A DNA stretch of 49,320 nt from Candidatus Methylobacter favarea (GTDB taxonomy: Bacteria; Pseudomonadota; Gammaproteobacteria; Methylococcales; Methylomonadaceae): the NCBI RefSeq assembly GCF_902806695.1, contig NZ_CADCXN010000053.1, positions 1 to 49,320 of the forward strand, read 5' to 3'. Below, piece after piece: positions 37,708 through 48,134 of the stretch. A program made the translations under genes and the position numbers. Every line of letters starts with the position of its first letter. Position 1 is the first letter of the stretch. The notes beneath the pieces are model-generated. The model made no database searches, was not told where the DNA came from, and saw only the letters and a list, made by a program, of their open reading frames with translations.

Positions 37708-38114
37708 AATTATATGGCTACTGGCTACTGAACGATTAACCCTGGTTATAAAACCCTCCCATGCCTTTCCTGATTCACCCTTTACCTGGAGCTGATTGAC
37801 GTTGTAAGCGGCAATGGTCCCAGTTTGTGCTTCATTATAAAGCGGGTGTTAACTCTCTAATCTCGCCTCACTTTCAGTTTTAAGGTATTGGTTATTAATC
37901 GTCTAATCCATATTTAAATATGGATTTAAACACAAAGATAATTTTATCGCCCCTGAATAAAGTTAAAACAGTTAGATTAGTGATAGCAATAAGTGAATAT
38001 TGATGTTAATTATAAAAATAGTCAAATTCAATTATCTTTAATTTGTTTAGTCGCGGTGTTTTATGGATAATGCCTAATAGTTTCAGGTTAATAATCCTTA
38101 TAGCAGTTTTAAAG
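37708..38114. other. Intergenic region upstream of oadG
   Basis: About 400 AT-rich bases with no supported gene. It contains a 22-base perfect palindrome (37905-37926) listed separately. A promoter for the oad genes must lie here or just upstream of oadG, but I cannot place boxes with confidence. Confidence 0.5.
37905..37926. repeat. 22-base perfect palindrome, candidate operator
   Basis: AATCCATATTT followed directly by its own reverse complement, with no loop, about 190 bases upstream of oadG. Perfect symmetry without a spacer fits a dimeric regulator site better than an RNA hairpin. No known regulator motif was recognised. Confidence 0.55.
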
Positions 38115-38351
38115 ATGACAGAGCTGATGAGTAGCGGTATAGAAATAATGGTTGCAGGAATGGGCATTGTATTTTTGTTTTTGGCAATGCTGGTAGTCTC
38201 GATAAATATTATGTCCTCGCTTGTGCACCGCTATTTTCCTGACCCAACCTTACTATCTCCAGTGGCTCGGGATATAAAAAGCACTTCTGATCAAAGTCTC
38301 ATCGCCGCGATTACAGTAGCGGTGCATCAGTATCGAAGCAAATATAAATAA
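38115..38351 (+). CDS. oadG: Oxaloacetate decarboxylase gamma chain
   Basis: 78 residues with one strong N-terminal membrane helix (IEIMVAGMGIVFLFLAMLVV) followed by a short cytoplasmic tail rich in charged and polar residues; this is the small OadG subunit that anchors the alpha chain to the beta pump. The start is uncertain: ATG 38115 (MTELMSSGIEIM) fits the family, 38127 is also possible, and the frame stays open back to 38043. No strong ribosome site is visible. It precedes oadA by 134 bases, the usual G-A-B order. Confidence 0.85.
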   Translation: MTELMSSGIEIMVAGMGIVFLFLAMLVVSINIMSSLVHRYFPDPTLLSPVARDIKSTSDQSLIAAITVAVHQYRSKYK

Positions 38352-38485
38352 ATTTATAATTTTGGGCGAATGTAATTCTAATTTTTTGCCCTGTATTGTG
38401 CTATATAGCATGAACCTACGCCGTCTATCAATAAACCCAAAGGTTAATAATCAAGGCCTTTAAAGGTTCGCGGAGAAAATACAAG

Positions 38486-40264
38486 ATGGCCTCAGATATA
38501 AACAAGCCTTTAGCTATCACTGAAGTTGTGCTGCGTGATGCGCATCAATCAATTTTGGCAACCCGCCTGCGCATCGAAGATATGCTGCCCATTTGCGAAA
38601 AGCTGGATCAGATCGGTTACTGGTCGGTTGAATCATGGGGCGGAGCGACTTTTGATGCCTGTATCCGTTATTTGGGCGAGGATCCTTGGGAAAGGCTTCG
38701 CTTACTAAAGGCTGCGATGCCCAAGACACCTCAGCAAATGCTGCTTCGCGGCCAAAATATTTTGGGTTATCGTCATTATGCCGATGATGTCGTTGATAAG
38801 TTTATAGAACGCAGTGTTATTAATGGGATTGATGTATTTCGTATTTTCGATGCCATGAACGATATGCGCAACATTGAACACGCGGTAAAAGCCGTACTGC
38901 ATACCGATGCCCATGCACAGGGCACTATTTCCTATACTACCAGTCCGGTGCATACCATGGATGTGTGGGTAAATCTCGGCAAACAGATTGAAGATATGGG
39001 CGCGCATTCCATCTGCATCAAAGATATGGCCGGTTTGCTCAAACCGTACGATGCCTTTGAATTGGTTACACGGCTGAAAAAAAGCACCAATATTCCAATA
39101 CACATGCAGTGCCATGCCACTACCGGCTTGAGTGTCCCCAGTATTATTAAAGCCGCCGAAGCGGGTATAGATAATGTCGATACCGCTATTTCATCGTTGA
39201 GTATGACCTATGGCCACAGTCCTACCGAAACTATCGTTGCCAGTCTGGAGGGCAGCCACCGCGATACCGGTCTGGATCTCGTCAAGCTTGAAGAAATCGC
39301 TGTTTATTTCCGGGAAGTCCGTAAAAAATATGCCCAGTATGAGGGTAGTCTGAAGGGTGTGGATGGGCGTATTTTAATTGCCCAGGTACCGGGCGGTATG
39401 CTGACCAACCTGGAAAGCCAATTGAAAGAACAGGGTGCAGCCGATAAGTTTGATGATGTGATGAAGGAAATCCCACGCGTACGCGAAGATTTGGGCTTTA
39501 TTCCGTTGGTCACTCCCACTTCGCAGATAGTGGGCACCCAAGCTGTCATCAATGTGATGAATGGAGAGCGTTATAAAACTATCACCAAGGAAGCAGCCGG
39601 AGTATTGAAAGGCGAATACGGCACAACCCCTGCGCCGGTAAATACACAATTGCAAAACAGGGTGCTTGAAGGGGCGCAACCGATCACCTGTCGTCCGGCA
39701 GATCTTATAGAGCCGGAAATGGCCCGGCTGATTACCGAGGTGGAAAAAAAAGCCCAAGCCGAAGGCATTAAGCTTTCGGATAATATAGAAGAGGACGCGT
39801 TAATCAACGGCATGTTTGCTCAAGTCGGCTGGAAATTCCTGGTCAACCGGAATAATCCGGATCTATTTGAGCCGGCGCCGAATGGGGAAGCCCTTGCTAC
39901 GGCTAAAGCACCTAGATCAGAGAGTCCAGTCGAAACCTACACGGTTAATGTCGACGGCAGAAATTTTAACGTCTCTGTAGGACCCGGCGGCTCGACGCTG
40001 TCAGTTCAGCCGGCTTCGGCAAGTGCTGCCTTTGTAACCCCTGCTGCCAGCAGTGGTACTGCTGTTGAGGCGCCGATGGCGGGCAACATACTGAAAATCC
40101 TGGTTAGTGTGGGCAGTAGCGTGGCCAAGGGTGAGGTTGTTGTGCTCATGGAAGCGATGAAAATGGAAACCGAAGTACGGGCTAAAGTTGCCGGTATCGT
40201 CAGTGCTGTCAATGTCAAGGAAGGCGGAGCAGTCGCCAGTGGCGACATTCTGGTTTTTTTATAA
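38486..40264 (+). CDS. oadA: Oxaloacetate decarboxylase alpha chain (biotin-containing)
   Basis: Carboxyltransferase that moves CO2 from oxaloacetate to biotin, yielding pyruvate. 592 residues: HMGL-like TIM barrel ([41 protein letters not shown] with metal histidine), the conserved carboxylase domain, a Pro/Ala/Ser linker and a C-terminal biotinyl domain with the attachment motif EAMKMET (Lys559). GGAG precedes the ATG. A pyruvate carboxylase B subunit would look similar, but oadG and oadB on either side settle the assignment. Confidence 0.94.
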   Translation: MASDINKPLAITEVVLRDAHQSILATRLRIEDMLPICEKLDQIGYWSVESWGGATFDACIRYLGEDPWERLRLLKAAMPKTPQQMLLRGQNILGYRHYADDVVDKFIERSVINGIDVFRIFDAMNDMRNIEHAVKAVLHTDAHAQGTISYTTSPVHTMDVWVNLGKQIEDMGAHSICIKDMAGLLKPYDAFELVTRLKKSTNIPIHMQCHATTGLSVPSIIKAAEAGIDNVDTAISSLSMTYGHSPTETIVASLEGSHRDTGLDLVKLEEIAVYFREVRKKYAQYEGSLKGVDGRILIAQVPGGMLTNLESQLKEQGAADKFDDVMKEIPRVREDLGFIPLVTPTSQIVGTQAVINVMNGERYKTITKEAAGVLKGEYGTTPAPVNTQLQNRVLEGAQPITCRPADLIEPEMARLITEVEKKAQAEGIKLSDNIEEDALINGMFAQVGWKFLVNRNNPDLFEPAPNGEALATAKAPRSESPVETYTVNVDGRNFNVSVGPGGSTLSVQPASASAAFVTPAASSGTAVEAPMAGNILKILVSVGSSVAKGEVVVLMEAMKMETEVRAKVAGIVSAVNVKEGGAVASGDILVFL

Positions 40265-40304
40265 TACTGCATTAAACCGCCGCCTAACTCAATAAGAGAC
40301 AGTT

Positions 40305-41432
40305 ATGGAAAATCTCCTTTCACTCTGGCAAAGCACCGGCCTCTATAACTTTTCCGGCGGCCAGGCTTTCATGATGATTATCGGTTTTGTGCTGCTGTTT
40401 CTCGCCATCAAAAAAGGTTTTGAACCCTTGCTGTTATTGCCCATAGGATTTGGCGCCATACTCAGTAATATTCCTGTCGCCGGTATCGCTGAAGAAGGCG
40501 GGATTTTGTATTACCTGTATTTCGGTATTAAAACCGGCATTTTCCCGTTACTAATTTTCATGGGTGTGGGCGCAATGACCGATTTTGGTCCGATGCTGGC
40601 TAATCCAAAAACCTTGTTATTAGGCGCGGCGGCGCAATTTGGTATTTTTGCATCGCTGCTGGGAGCCCTGGCGCTTAATATCATACCGGGGCTTGAATTC
40701 ACCCTGAAAGATGCCGCCGCGATTGGGATTATTGGCGGGGCTGATGGCCCGACCGCTATTTATGTGGCCTCAAAGCTGTCGCCGGATCTACTAGGTGCAA
40801 TTGCGGTAGCGGCTTATTCCTATATGGCGCTGGTGCCTTTGATTCAGCCTCCGATCATGCGCGCACTGACTACGGAAGAGGAACGCAAAATTGAAATGCA
40901 GCAAATGCGTATGGTAAGCAGGACCGAAAAAATAGTTTTTCCATTGATGCTGCTTTTTCTTACCGTTTTACTGCTGCCTTCCGCTACACCCTTGATGGGT
41001 ATGTTTGCTTTGGGTAATTTGATGAGCGCCTGCGGTGTTGTCGAACGTCTCAGCCAAACCGCGCAAAATGAACTGATCAATATCGTTACTATTTTCTTAG
41101 GGCTGTCGGTAGGATCAAAGCTAAGCGCCGAAGCTTTTCTGCAATTCAAGACCCTGGGCATCTTGACGCTGGGCGCCATCGCCTTTGCTATCGGTACAGC
41201 ATCCGGAGTTATCATGGCCAAGATCATGAATAAACTCAGCAGCACTCCTGTTAACCCGTTGATTGGCGCGGCCGGCGTATCTGCAGTGCCTATGGCGGCG
41301 CGGGTTGCCAATAAAGTAGGGCTGGAGAGCAACCCCCACAATTTTCTGTTGATGCATGCGATGGGCCCTAATGTCGCGGGCGTAATTGGGTCTGCGGTAG
41401 CGGCCGGGGTTCTGTTAAATTTGATTAACTAA
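40305..41432 (+). CDS. oadB: Oxaloacetate decarboxylase beta chain (Na+ pump)
   Basis: 375-residue integral membrane subunit that decarboxylates carboxybiotin and exports Na+. It is mostly hydrophobic with about nine to eleven helices; family motifs include [31 protein letters not shown] (with the essential Asp) and [14 protein letters not shown]. It lies 40 bases after oadA. The last two codons and the stop form part of an 18-bp inverted repeat. The complex could build a sodium gradient or, run in reverse, help with anaplerosis. Confidence 0.95.
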   Translation: MENLLSLWQSTGLYNFSGGQAFMMIIGFVLLFLAIKKGFEPLLLLPIGFGAILSNIPVAGIAEEGGILYYLYFGIKTGIFPLLIFMGVGAMTDFGPMLANPKTLLLGAAAQFGIFASLLGALALNIIPGLEFTLKDAAAIGIIGGADGPTAIYVASKLSPDLLGAIAVAAYSYMALVPLIQPPIMRALTTEEERKIEMQQMRMVSRTEKIVFPLMLLFLTVLLLPSATPLMGMFALGNLMSACGVVERLSQTAQNELINIVTIFLGLSVGSKLSAEAFLQFKTLGILTLGAIAFAIGTASGVIMAKIMNKLSSTPVNPLIGAAGVSAVPMAARVANKVGLESNPHNFLLMHAMGPNVAGVIGSAVAAGVLLNLIN

Positions 41433-41464
41433 CAGCCATTAAGGATAATGGCTGTTAGTTAATC
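41423..41464 (+). terminator. 18-bp inverted repeat across the oadB stop
   Basis: GATTAACTAACAGCCATT (41423-41440) is perfectly complementary to 41447-41464 with a 6-base loop. It includes the oadB stop (41430-41432). No T-run follows on either strand, so it is more likely an mRNA stabiliser, processing site or pause than a classic terminator. It separates oadGAB from the aminotransferase. Confidence 0.6.
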
Positions 41465-41515
41465 CCCTTGTTTGTCGATACGGTAGTTTGCTTCACAATT
41501 AATCAGGAGATTTTA

Positions 41516-42739
41516 ATGACTATTTATCCGGCTTTGGAAATTCCGAACACGCTAGCTGCAGGTCCCGGCCCAGGAAATACAGATCCAAGAGTACTGGAAA
41601 GGCTTTGTAAAACGGGCGTTGCCGACCACATGCAAGCCGATGTTTTACGCGGCATGATTGAAGCCAAAGAAATGCTGCGCGCGGTTTTCGGTACCCAAAA
41701 TATTTATACCTATGGCGTTGGCGGCACCGGTTTCAGCGGTCTTGACTGTGTATTAAGCCTGATCTTGCCCGGCGATAAGGTGGTGGCATTTATGAATGGC
41801 ACTTTCAGTGGTATTGATAGCTTAACCATTCGCATGAAAGCAGCTACGCTTGCTGAATTAGCCGCCGATCCGCTCAACCCAAAACCTGCCGGCGTAACAA
41901 TTGTTGAGGTGCCGCACGGCCAGTCTGTTACAGGTAAGCTCGTTGATGAAGCATTAGCCCTGCATAAACCCATGTGGGCGTTTATGGCGCACTGGGAGAC
42001 AGGCAGTGGACGGATCAATGACCTGCAAGGCTTTAATGATGCCTGTGCCAAATATGGCGTAATGGGTATTGTCGATGCAGTTTCAAGCCTTGGCATTGCT
42101 GATTACCGTATCGATGATTATCCGGCTGTTGTCGCATGGGCTTCCTGTCCGCAAAAAGGCATAATGAGCCTGCCTTTAACTTACGCGCCTGTCAGTTTTA
42201 AAGATGAAGCGATTCAGCTACTGGCCGGACGCGGTTGTTACACCTATGTACACCATCCCATTCTCGAGGCCCGGCATTGGGGTATTGTTGGGGGCAAAGA
42301 CGTCGCTACCGGTACCTACCATCGCACCCACTCAGGTTATGCGGTTGCCGCCTTTCACGAAGCATTACGCTTGCTGCTGACGCACACGGTGAAACAAAAA
42401 GCGCTTGATTATGCTTACCATGAGAAGGCCTTCAGACAGGCTGTTACTGCAATGGGCTGTGAAGTCACCTCCAACATGACCAGCCTTATTGTATTTAATT
42501 TGCCGGCTAAACTTGCCGGATCGGAGAAAGATCTGGTGGCAAAGTGTCGTGCAGAAGGCTTTGGGATATGGACAACACTGTCTGAACCTGTTCAAATGCG
42601 CATTGGTATCCTGAATCAGTTGACGGTTGATGCCATTACCGAGATTGTCAGCCGATTTGCTGACGCTATGATTAATAAGGGCGCCGAATTCAATAAAGAT
42701 CAGGTTATGGAGGGTCTTAAAGCCTATTACGCTGGGTAG
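41516..42739 (+). CDS. Class V aminotransferase (serine/alanine-glyoxylate type)
   Basis: 407 residues, PLP fold type I. GPGPGNTDPRVLERL at the start, YGVGGTGFSGLDCVL (cofactor phosphate region), VDAVSSLG (Asp187 to the PLP ring) and CPQKGIM with the PLP Lys214. Family members move the amino group from serine or alanine to glyoxylate; in C1-using bacteria serine-glyoxylate aminotransferase feeds the serine cycle. Which donor is used cannot be read from sequence. ATG 41516 has a strong AGGAGA upstream and is preferred to ATG 41468. Pyruvate from OadABG could be the amino acceptor or product, linking it to the neighbours. Confidence 0.85.
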   Translation: MTIYPALEIPNTLAAGPGPGNTDPRVLERLCKTGVADHMQADVLRGMIEAKEMLRAVFGTQNIYTYGVGGTGFSGLDCVLSLILPGDKVVAFMNGTFSGIDSLTIRMKAATLAELAADPLNPKPAGVTIVEVPHGQSVTGKLVDEALALHKPMWAFMAHWETGSGRINDLQGFNDACAKYGVMGIVDAVSSLGIADYRIDDYPAVVAWASCPQKGIMSLPLTYAPVSFKDEAIQLLAGRGCYTYVHHPILEARHWGIVGGKDVATGTYHRTHSGYAVAAFHEALRLLLTHTVKQKALDYAYHEKAFRQAVTAMGCEVTSNMTSLIVFNLPAKLAGSEKDLVAKCRAEGFGIWTTLSEPVQMRIGILNQLTVDAITEIVSRFADAMINKGAEFNKDQVMEGLKAYYAG

Positions 42740-42859
42740 GGTTTTATTATACTTTCAGGATCCGGTGAGCTCCCGTCGAGTAGTTAAATTTTTGTTATTG
42801 TCGAGATGGCTGAGGCAGAAGTATAACGAAAAGGCTTAAACCCTAATCGAAGAAAACAA

Positions 42860-45106
42860 GTGCAGCCAAAAAATTCCATTTTTATCCTTAGCCTTTTTCT
42901 CCTATTCGGATGTTCCGTGAATATACCCATACTCCACAACGGCATAGCTAATAAAATAGAGAATCTTTTGTCGCAAATGACCCTCGAAGAAAAAGTAGGA
43001 CAGATGACTCTGATTGATGCCAGTGTTGTCACTGTTGGAGAAGAACAGAAGGCCGACAATCCCATTGACCAAGCCAAACTGGAAGAAGCTATAGTTAATC
43101 GCCATGTCGGTGCCATTCTTAATACGCCCTATACGCCTCATAATAAAGCACAGTCTGTTGAGACCTGGCGAAAAATAATCAGTTCCATACAAAAAACGTC
43201 GGGAAAGTCCAGGTTAAAAATCCCGGTGTTATATGGAATTGATGCGATTCACGGTGCAACCTACATAAAAAATGCTGTGTTATTTCCACAAGCCATTAAC
43301 ATGGCCGCTACCTTCAATCCGGAATTGAGCACTAGAGAGGGGGAAATTACGGCAAGAGAAATACGCACTGCCGGTCTGCAATGGAATTTCTATCCCGTGA
43401 TGGATATTGGCCGGCAACCGCTATGGCCGCGCTTGTGGGAGACTTACGGCGAAGATGTGCACTTGGCGGCCGTGCTGGGGACAGCTTACATTAAAGGCCA
43501 TCAAGGCGATGATTTTTCGGCTCCCGATAAAGCCTCCACGTGTTTAAAGCACTATGTCGGCTACAGTTTTCCCATTAACGGGAAAGATCGCACCCCTGCC
43601 TGGATTGGCGAGCGAATGCTGCGCGAATATTTTCTGCCTGAGTTTGAAGTCGGCGTGAAGGCAGGCTCACCCACCGTTATGGTTAATTCAGGGGAAGTCG
43701 ACGGTATTCCGGGGCATGCAAATTATCACTATCTAACCACGATTTTGCGTGGCGAACTGGACTTTCAAGGCTTCACCGTTTCCGACTGGGAAGACATCAA
43801 ACGTCTTTATACGCGGGACAAGTTAGCCGCTACGCCCAGGGAAGCGGTAAAAATAGCTGTGATGGCGGGCGTTGACATGAGTATGGTGCCGTTTGATTTT
43901 TCTTTTTATGACTTATTGATTGACCTGGTCAAATCGGGAGAAGTGCCGATTTCACGGATAGATGAAGCAGTCTCGAGAATCCTTACGGTAAAATATCAGG
44001 CAGGATTATTTGAAGCTAAACCGCACTCTTTTTATGAAGAAAGCCCTGTACAACTTGCAGAGGCAGCGGAAACCAACCGCCAAGCGGCGCGCGAGTCTAT
44101 TGTTCTGGCAAAAAATGCCAACCATATTCTTCCGCTCAAAAAATCAGCCCGCATTTTGGTGACCGGCCCTACCGCCAATCTGTTGAGCGTTATGAATGGC
44201 GGCTGGACTATAACCTGGCAGGGCGATGATGAAAGCTTGTATCCTAAAGACAAGTTAACGGTTCTGGAAGCTTTGCAGCAAAAATCAACAGGCAAAGTTA
44301 CCTATGTGGGTGGAAAATATTTTGATGAAAAAATAAATGTGCAAAAAGCCGTAGAGGAAGCTAAAAATCACGACATTATATTACTTTGTCTCGGAGAGAA
44401 ACCGTATACAGAAACAATAGGCAATATTAACTCTTTAGCTCTCGATCAAGCGCAAATTAATCTGGCCCAGGCGATGATCGCTACCCAAAAACCGGTGATT
44501 CTGCTAATGCTGGGCGGTCGACCGCGTATTATTTCTGAAATTGCTGAACAGTCCGCGGGAGTTATTTTAGGCTTTTTGCCGGGCATGGAAGGGGGCGGAG
44601 CGATAGCAGATATTTTATATGGCTACTATAACCCCAATGGCAAATTGCCGATTTCCTATCCAAGGCATACGAATGGCATTACCCCGTATGATTACAAACC
44701 CATCGAATCCTTTGAACTTAATACCTATAATCCCTTATATCCCTTTGGCCATGGCTTAAGTTATACCACCTTCCAGACCAGCGGATTGAAGGTGGAAAAA
44801 GATAAAATTACCAGGGGAGAAAATATAAATATTGCCGTGAATGTTAAAAATACCGGCTCATTTAAAGGCCAGGAAACGGTTTTGCTTTATTTAAACGATG
44901 TTGCAGCTTCCGTATCCAGGCCCAATAAGCAGCTGAAGGCCTTTAAAAAAGTCGATCTTGATCCGGGACAAGATGAAAACTTGAGCTTTACCCTGACTCC
45001 GCATGATTTGTCATTTATTGGCGTTGATCTTAAGCGAATTGTCGAGCCAGGTGAATTTAAAGTGATGGTTGGCAAGGAAACGGTCAATTTTTCTGTAACA
45101 AGATAG
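42860..45106 (+). CDS. bglX: Lipoprotein beta-glucosidase, glycoside hydrolase family 3 (BglX-like)
   Basis: 748 residues, GTG start at 42860. N-terminal lipoprotein signal with lipobox LLFGC (Cys18), so it is anchored in the envelope. GH3 N-domain: [46 protein letters not shown] and the nucleophile GFTVSDWED (Asp309). GH3 C-domain ([25 protein letters not shown]) and a fibronectin III-like end ([12 protein letters not shown] precedes it as [12 protein letters not shown]). It should release glucose from beta-glucosides. A FucP-type sugar transporter follows 13 bases later, forming a utilisation cassette. Confidence 0.92.
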   Translation: MQPKNSIFILSLFLLFGCSVNIPILHNGIANKIENLLSQMTLEEKVGQMTLIDASVVTVGEEQKADNPIDQAKLEEAIVNRHVGAILNTPYTPHNKAQSVETWRKIISSIQKTSGKSRLKIPVLYGIDAIHGATYIKNAVLFPQAINMAATFNPELSTREGEITAREIRTAGLQWNFYPVMDIGRQPLWPRLWETYGEDVHLAAVLGTAYIKGHQGDDFSAPDKASTCLKHYVGYSFPINGKDRTPAWIGERMLREYFLPEFEVGVKAGSPTVMVNSGEVDGIPGHANYHYLTTILRGELDFQGFTVSDWEDIKRLYTRDKLAATPREAVKIAVMAGVDMSMVPFDFSFYDLLIDLVKSGEVPISRIDEAVSRILTVKYQAGLFEAKPHSFYEESPVQLAEAAETNRQAARESIVLAKNANHILPLKKSARILVTGPTANLLSVMNGGWTITWQGDDESLYPKDKLTVLEALQQKSTGKVTYVGGKYFDEKINVQKAVEEAKNHDIILLCLGEKPYTETIGNINSLALDQAQINLAQAMIATQKPVILLMLGGRPRIISEIAEQSAGVILGFLPGMEGGGAIADILYGYYNPNGKLPISYPRHTNGITPYDYKPIESFELNTYNPLYPFGHGLSYTTFQTSGLKVEKDKITRGENINIAVNVKNTGSFKGQETVLLYLNDVAASVSRPNKQLKAFKKVDLDPGQDENLSFTLTPHDLSFIGVDLKRIVEPGEFKVMVGKETVNFSVTR

Positions 45107-45119
45107 TAGCCCGGCAACA

Positions 45120-46439
45120 ATGAAGACAAATACGGCCAAGCCGATAATTACCGCTAGTAACTTATCGGCTGGTTTCGATAAAAATTGCACTACGGTTCCC
45201 TTAACCGCCTTAACGTTTCTGTTTTTTATCTGGGGTTTTATAACCGCTTTAAATGATATTTTAATTCCACATTTAAAAGCGGTATTCATCTTAAATTATA
45301 CGCAGGCAATGTTGGTTCAATTCTGCTTTTTTACCGCCTATTTTGTGGTTTCCATTCCAAGCGGCTTTCTGGTTGAAAAAATCGGTTACAAAGGCGGAAT
45401 AATTATAGGATTATCCATAGCGGGCATGGGTTGCTTATTATTTTATCCTGCTGCAGGCAGGCCCTCCTATCCTCTCTTTTTAGCGGCTTTTTTTGTTCTG
45501 GCATCAGGAATAACTTTATTGCAGGTTGCCGCAAATCCCTATGTCACTGTTTTAGGGAAACCTGAAACTGCGGCAAGCCGGTTAACATTGACCCAGGCGT
45601 TTAATTCACTGGGCACGACGATTGCTCCTTATTTTGGCGCCTTGTTTATTCTTTCCACGGCTGTTAAAACTGCGGATGAATTAACCTTATTAAACGCTGC
45701 GGAATTATCCGCTTATCAGGCGGCGCAGGCGGCTGCAGTACAAAGTCCTTATTTGCTGCTTGCGGCGGTTTTATTTTTTATTGCCGTAATTTTTGCCCTC
45801 CTTACCCTACCTGACATTAATGCGGCCGGACAGCCCTCAGCATCTGTAAAAGGATATAGCGATGATGATCATCAAAACGCCTGGAGTTATAAACACCTCG
45901 TCTTGGGAGCCATTGGCATTTTTGTTTATGTCGGCAGCGAAGTGGCTATTGGCAGCTTTCTTATTAATTTTCTGGGGGAACCTGCTATTGCCGGACTGAA
46001 TGAGCAAGAGGCTGGAAAATATATTTCCTTTTATTGGGGCGGCGCTATGGCAGGCAGGTTTGCCGGTGCGGCTATCATGCAAAAAACCCGGCCCGGCAAG
46101 ACTCTTGCTTTTAATGCGGTAACAGCAGCTCTTTTAGTGTTAACGGCCATAATCAGCAGTGGGCGAATCGCCATGTGGGCTCTTCTGGCAGTCGGCCTGT
46201 TTAACTCCATCATGTTTCCCACTATCTTTTCACTCGCGGTTAACGGCTTGGGAAAACACACGGGGCAGGGTTCGGGCATTTTATGCGCAGCCATTGTCGG
46301 CGGGGCCGTTATTCCTGTTGTGCAAGGCCTGTTTGCGGACCGGATCGGCATCCAGCAGGCTTTTTTTATCCCGGTTCTGGGTTATTTATATATCGCTTAT
46401 TATGGCTGGCAAGGCCATAAGCTTTCGGCCATTGAATAA
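45120..46439 (+). CDS. FucP/GluP-type sugar:H+ symporter (MFS)
   Basis: 439 residues, about 12 membrane helices. [19 protein letters not shown], the family-specific region with Asn-Asp near the first helix, then [21 protein letters not shown] and [20 protein letters not shown], all hallmarks of the L-fucose/glucose-galactose permease group. Being cotranscribed with the GH3 beta-glucosidase (13-base gap), its likely cargo is glucose rather than fucose. No sugar kinase or regulator is adjacent. Confidence 0.9.
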   Translation: MKTNTAKPIITASNLSAGFDKNCTTVPLTALTFLFFIWGFITALNDILIPHLKAVFILNYTQAMLVQFCFFTAYFVVSIPSGFLVEKIGYKGGIIIGLSIAGMGCLLFYPAAGRPSYPLFLAAFFVLASGITLLQVAANPYVTVLGKPETAASRLTLTQAFNSLGTTIAPYFGALFILSTAVKTADELTLLNAAELSAYQAAQAAAVQSPYLLLAAVLFFIAVIFALLTLPDINAAGQPSASVKGYSDDDHQNAWSYKHLVLGAIGIFVYVGSEVAIGSFLINFLGEPAIAGLNEQEAGKYISFYWGGAMAGRFAGAAIMQKTRPGKTLAFNAVTAALLVLTAIISSGRIAMWALLAVGLFNSIMFPTIFSLAVNGLGKHTGQGSGILCAAIVGGAVIPVVQGLFADRIGIQQAFFIPVLGYLYIAYYGWQGHKLSAIE

Positions 46440-46612
46440 GTGAAAAAGCTTACGACATTGAAAAAACTATAAATAAAGTCCGTTCCGTAGAGATTGAAAC
46501 TTAAAAATATCTCATTTAAGCAATTTTGATGCGCCGGCAACATCAGCTACAAGAGGCAAATGCTACTACCGCATCACATTGCTCTATTACTCTATAAGTT
46601 TTTCTTTTATTG

Positions 46613-46762
46613 CTAAACAGGACTTCGGCCTTGAATAACACGAACCAATATCACCACGATCGCAACGACCAACAGAACATGAATAAATCCGCCCAATGTA
46701 TACGAAGAGACCAGGCCCAGTATCCAAAGGATGATTAAGACAACCGCTATAGTTTCAAGCAT
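46613..46762 (-). CDS. Small Lmo0937/DUF5670-like membrane protein
   Basis: 49 residues: MLETIAVVLIILWILGLVSS then YTLGGFIHVLLVVAIVVILV and RVIQGRSPV. Two membrane helices with a short GG turn, the pattern of the lmo0937 family of stress-associated membrane peptides. ATG 46762 is preceded by GGAGAAG on the minus strand, a good ribosome site. Its role is unknown in general. It belongs with the envelope/stress genes that follow. Confidence 0.8.
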   Translation of the reverse strand: MLETIAVVLIILWILGLVSSYTLGGFIHVLLVVAIVVILVRVIQGRSPV

Positions 46763-47012
46763 TTTCTTCTCCGGCAGAGGTCGCCATATGACGACAAGTT
46801 AATTAAATAGCCGGCAACCTAATGCCAGCAAATCAGGCAGCCAGGGCCATCAAGTACTAAAATTCGAACGGTCAGTCCCAAGCTGAATTCATTAACATAT
46901 TTTAAACTTTCTGAAGTACTATGCTTCCTTATTGTTCTTGTAAAAAACTCGGCGGCTATTTTATTTTAGCTTCCTGGCAGGTGCTTTGATCTACTGTCAT
47001 TACTGGCCTTTG

Positions 47013-48134
47013 TTAAAAGTGGAAATGAGCCCCTAAGCCGAAATACTCGATTTTTTCGTTATAGAACTGGCCGCTTGGAGAATGACCGTTAAAATATTCC
47101 GCTAAAATCTGTAGATTTCGACCCAACACATTTAAGCTATCAAATTGGACACCTGCTCTCGCAGAGATGTCGGTGCTCCAGTTATTCTGTTCAAAATTCT
47201 TGAAGTCAGCCGCCGCTACCGGCCGCATCATGGCAAAGTCCATGCGCCAGGGACTTCTGAACTCGATGCCGTATTGTGCAGACCAAGGCTTTAGTGATGA
47301 AGGCTCGCGATGAAATAAACCGCCGCCGCCGCCATAAAGCCTGACGCCGTAGGGGAGCTCATAAGAAAGTCTAAGGTCAGCGCCTTCATAGCTGAGATTG
47401 ACGCGCTGAATTCTGGTGCGCAGTAAAAACTCGTCCCCAAGATGTGAGCTTTGATGATAGATACGGCCAAAAGCCGAGAATTCCCCAACCCGCAGACTGG
47501 AATATGCCGAGGCGATAAAGTCAGTATTAATGAGATCAGATGATGGAGCATCCCAATTGAAGTCACTAAATACCCCGGCCTGGATTCCGGCTTCCCATTG
47601 TGCTGTGGCTCGCCCAAGGCCGAAACTACTGCGGTAAAAAGGGATGGTCTCGCCGAAACTGACCGTTGCTATATTGGTTCCATCAAAACCGCCGCCATTA
47701 TAATAATGATAGGCTGCTGAAAAATGAGCCCATCGAGGATCGGCCAGCAAAGGCTTGAAAAGATGGCCTGTAGGTAGCAGACCCGTTGGTAAAAGCACTG
47801 ATCCGCTCGTCATTGCAGCTTGATCAACTACTGCTGCATCAGTTGATGAAGAGTCAGGCTGATGGCTATCGGGAGTTTCTATGCCGGTAACACCGGGAAT
47901 AGCCGATAATACTTCAAGGACTTTCGTCGGGTCAGTATTTTCCAAATTGCTTCGAGGCAAGGTAATAATGCCCTTATGCACACTTAAAGATGGCTCACTG
48001 ATTTTAAACTCGCGCTGTAAAACACCTGTGGCATAGCCAGCAATATAGGCATCCTCGTGGATAACATTATCGGCAAGACAAATACCCGGCAAGAGTAGTC
48101 CAATAACCTGGAAAAATCTCAGCAAATACATCAC
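47013..48134 (-). CDS. DUF1207-family outer membrane protein with BON-like N-terminus
   Basis: 373 residues. Signal peptide (FFQVIGLLLPGICLADN, cleavage after about residue 21), then a BON-like segment (about 28-90: DAYIAGYATGVLQREFKIS through VLSAIPGVTGIETP) and the DUF1207 domain from about residue 118 (LFKPLLADPRWAHFSAAYH ... RTRIQRVNLSYEGADLRLSYE) with alternating strands and a C-terminal Phe (HFHF), as in outer-membrane beta-barrels. Its function is not known. The start overlaps the BON lipoprotein stop by 4 bases (ATGA), so the two are translated together. Confidence 0.85.
   Translation of the reverse strand: MMYLLRFFQVIGLLLPGICLADNVIHEDAYIAGYATGVLQREFKISEPSLSVHKGIITLPRSNLENTDPTKVLEVLSAIPGVTGIETPDSHQPDSSSTDAAVVDQAAMTSGSVLLPTGLLPTGHLFKPLLADPRWAHFSAAYHYYNGGGFDGTNIATVSFGETIPFYRSSFGLGRATAQWEAGIQAGVFSDFNWDAPSSDLINTDFIASAYSSLRVGEFSAFGRIYHQSSHLGDEFLLRTRIQRVNLSYEGADLRLSYELPYGVRLYGGGGGLFHREPSSLKPWSAQYGIEFRSPWRMDFAMMRPVAAADFKNFEQNNWSTDISARAGVQFDSLNVLGRNLQILAEYFNGHSPSGQFYNEKIEYFGLGAHFHF

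Noticed and set aside
38399-38410. 12-base palindrome TGCTATATAGCA between oadG and oadA
   Set aside because: Short AT-rich palindromes of this length arise by chance; nothing else supports a function.
46486-46500. GTAGAGATTGAAAC, reminiscent of a CRISPR repeat end
   Set aside because: Single copy with no second repeat at spacer distance and no cas genes; the similar GTTTCAATCG at 3261-3270 is also alone.
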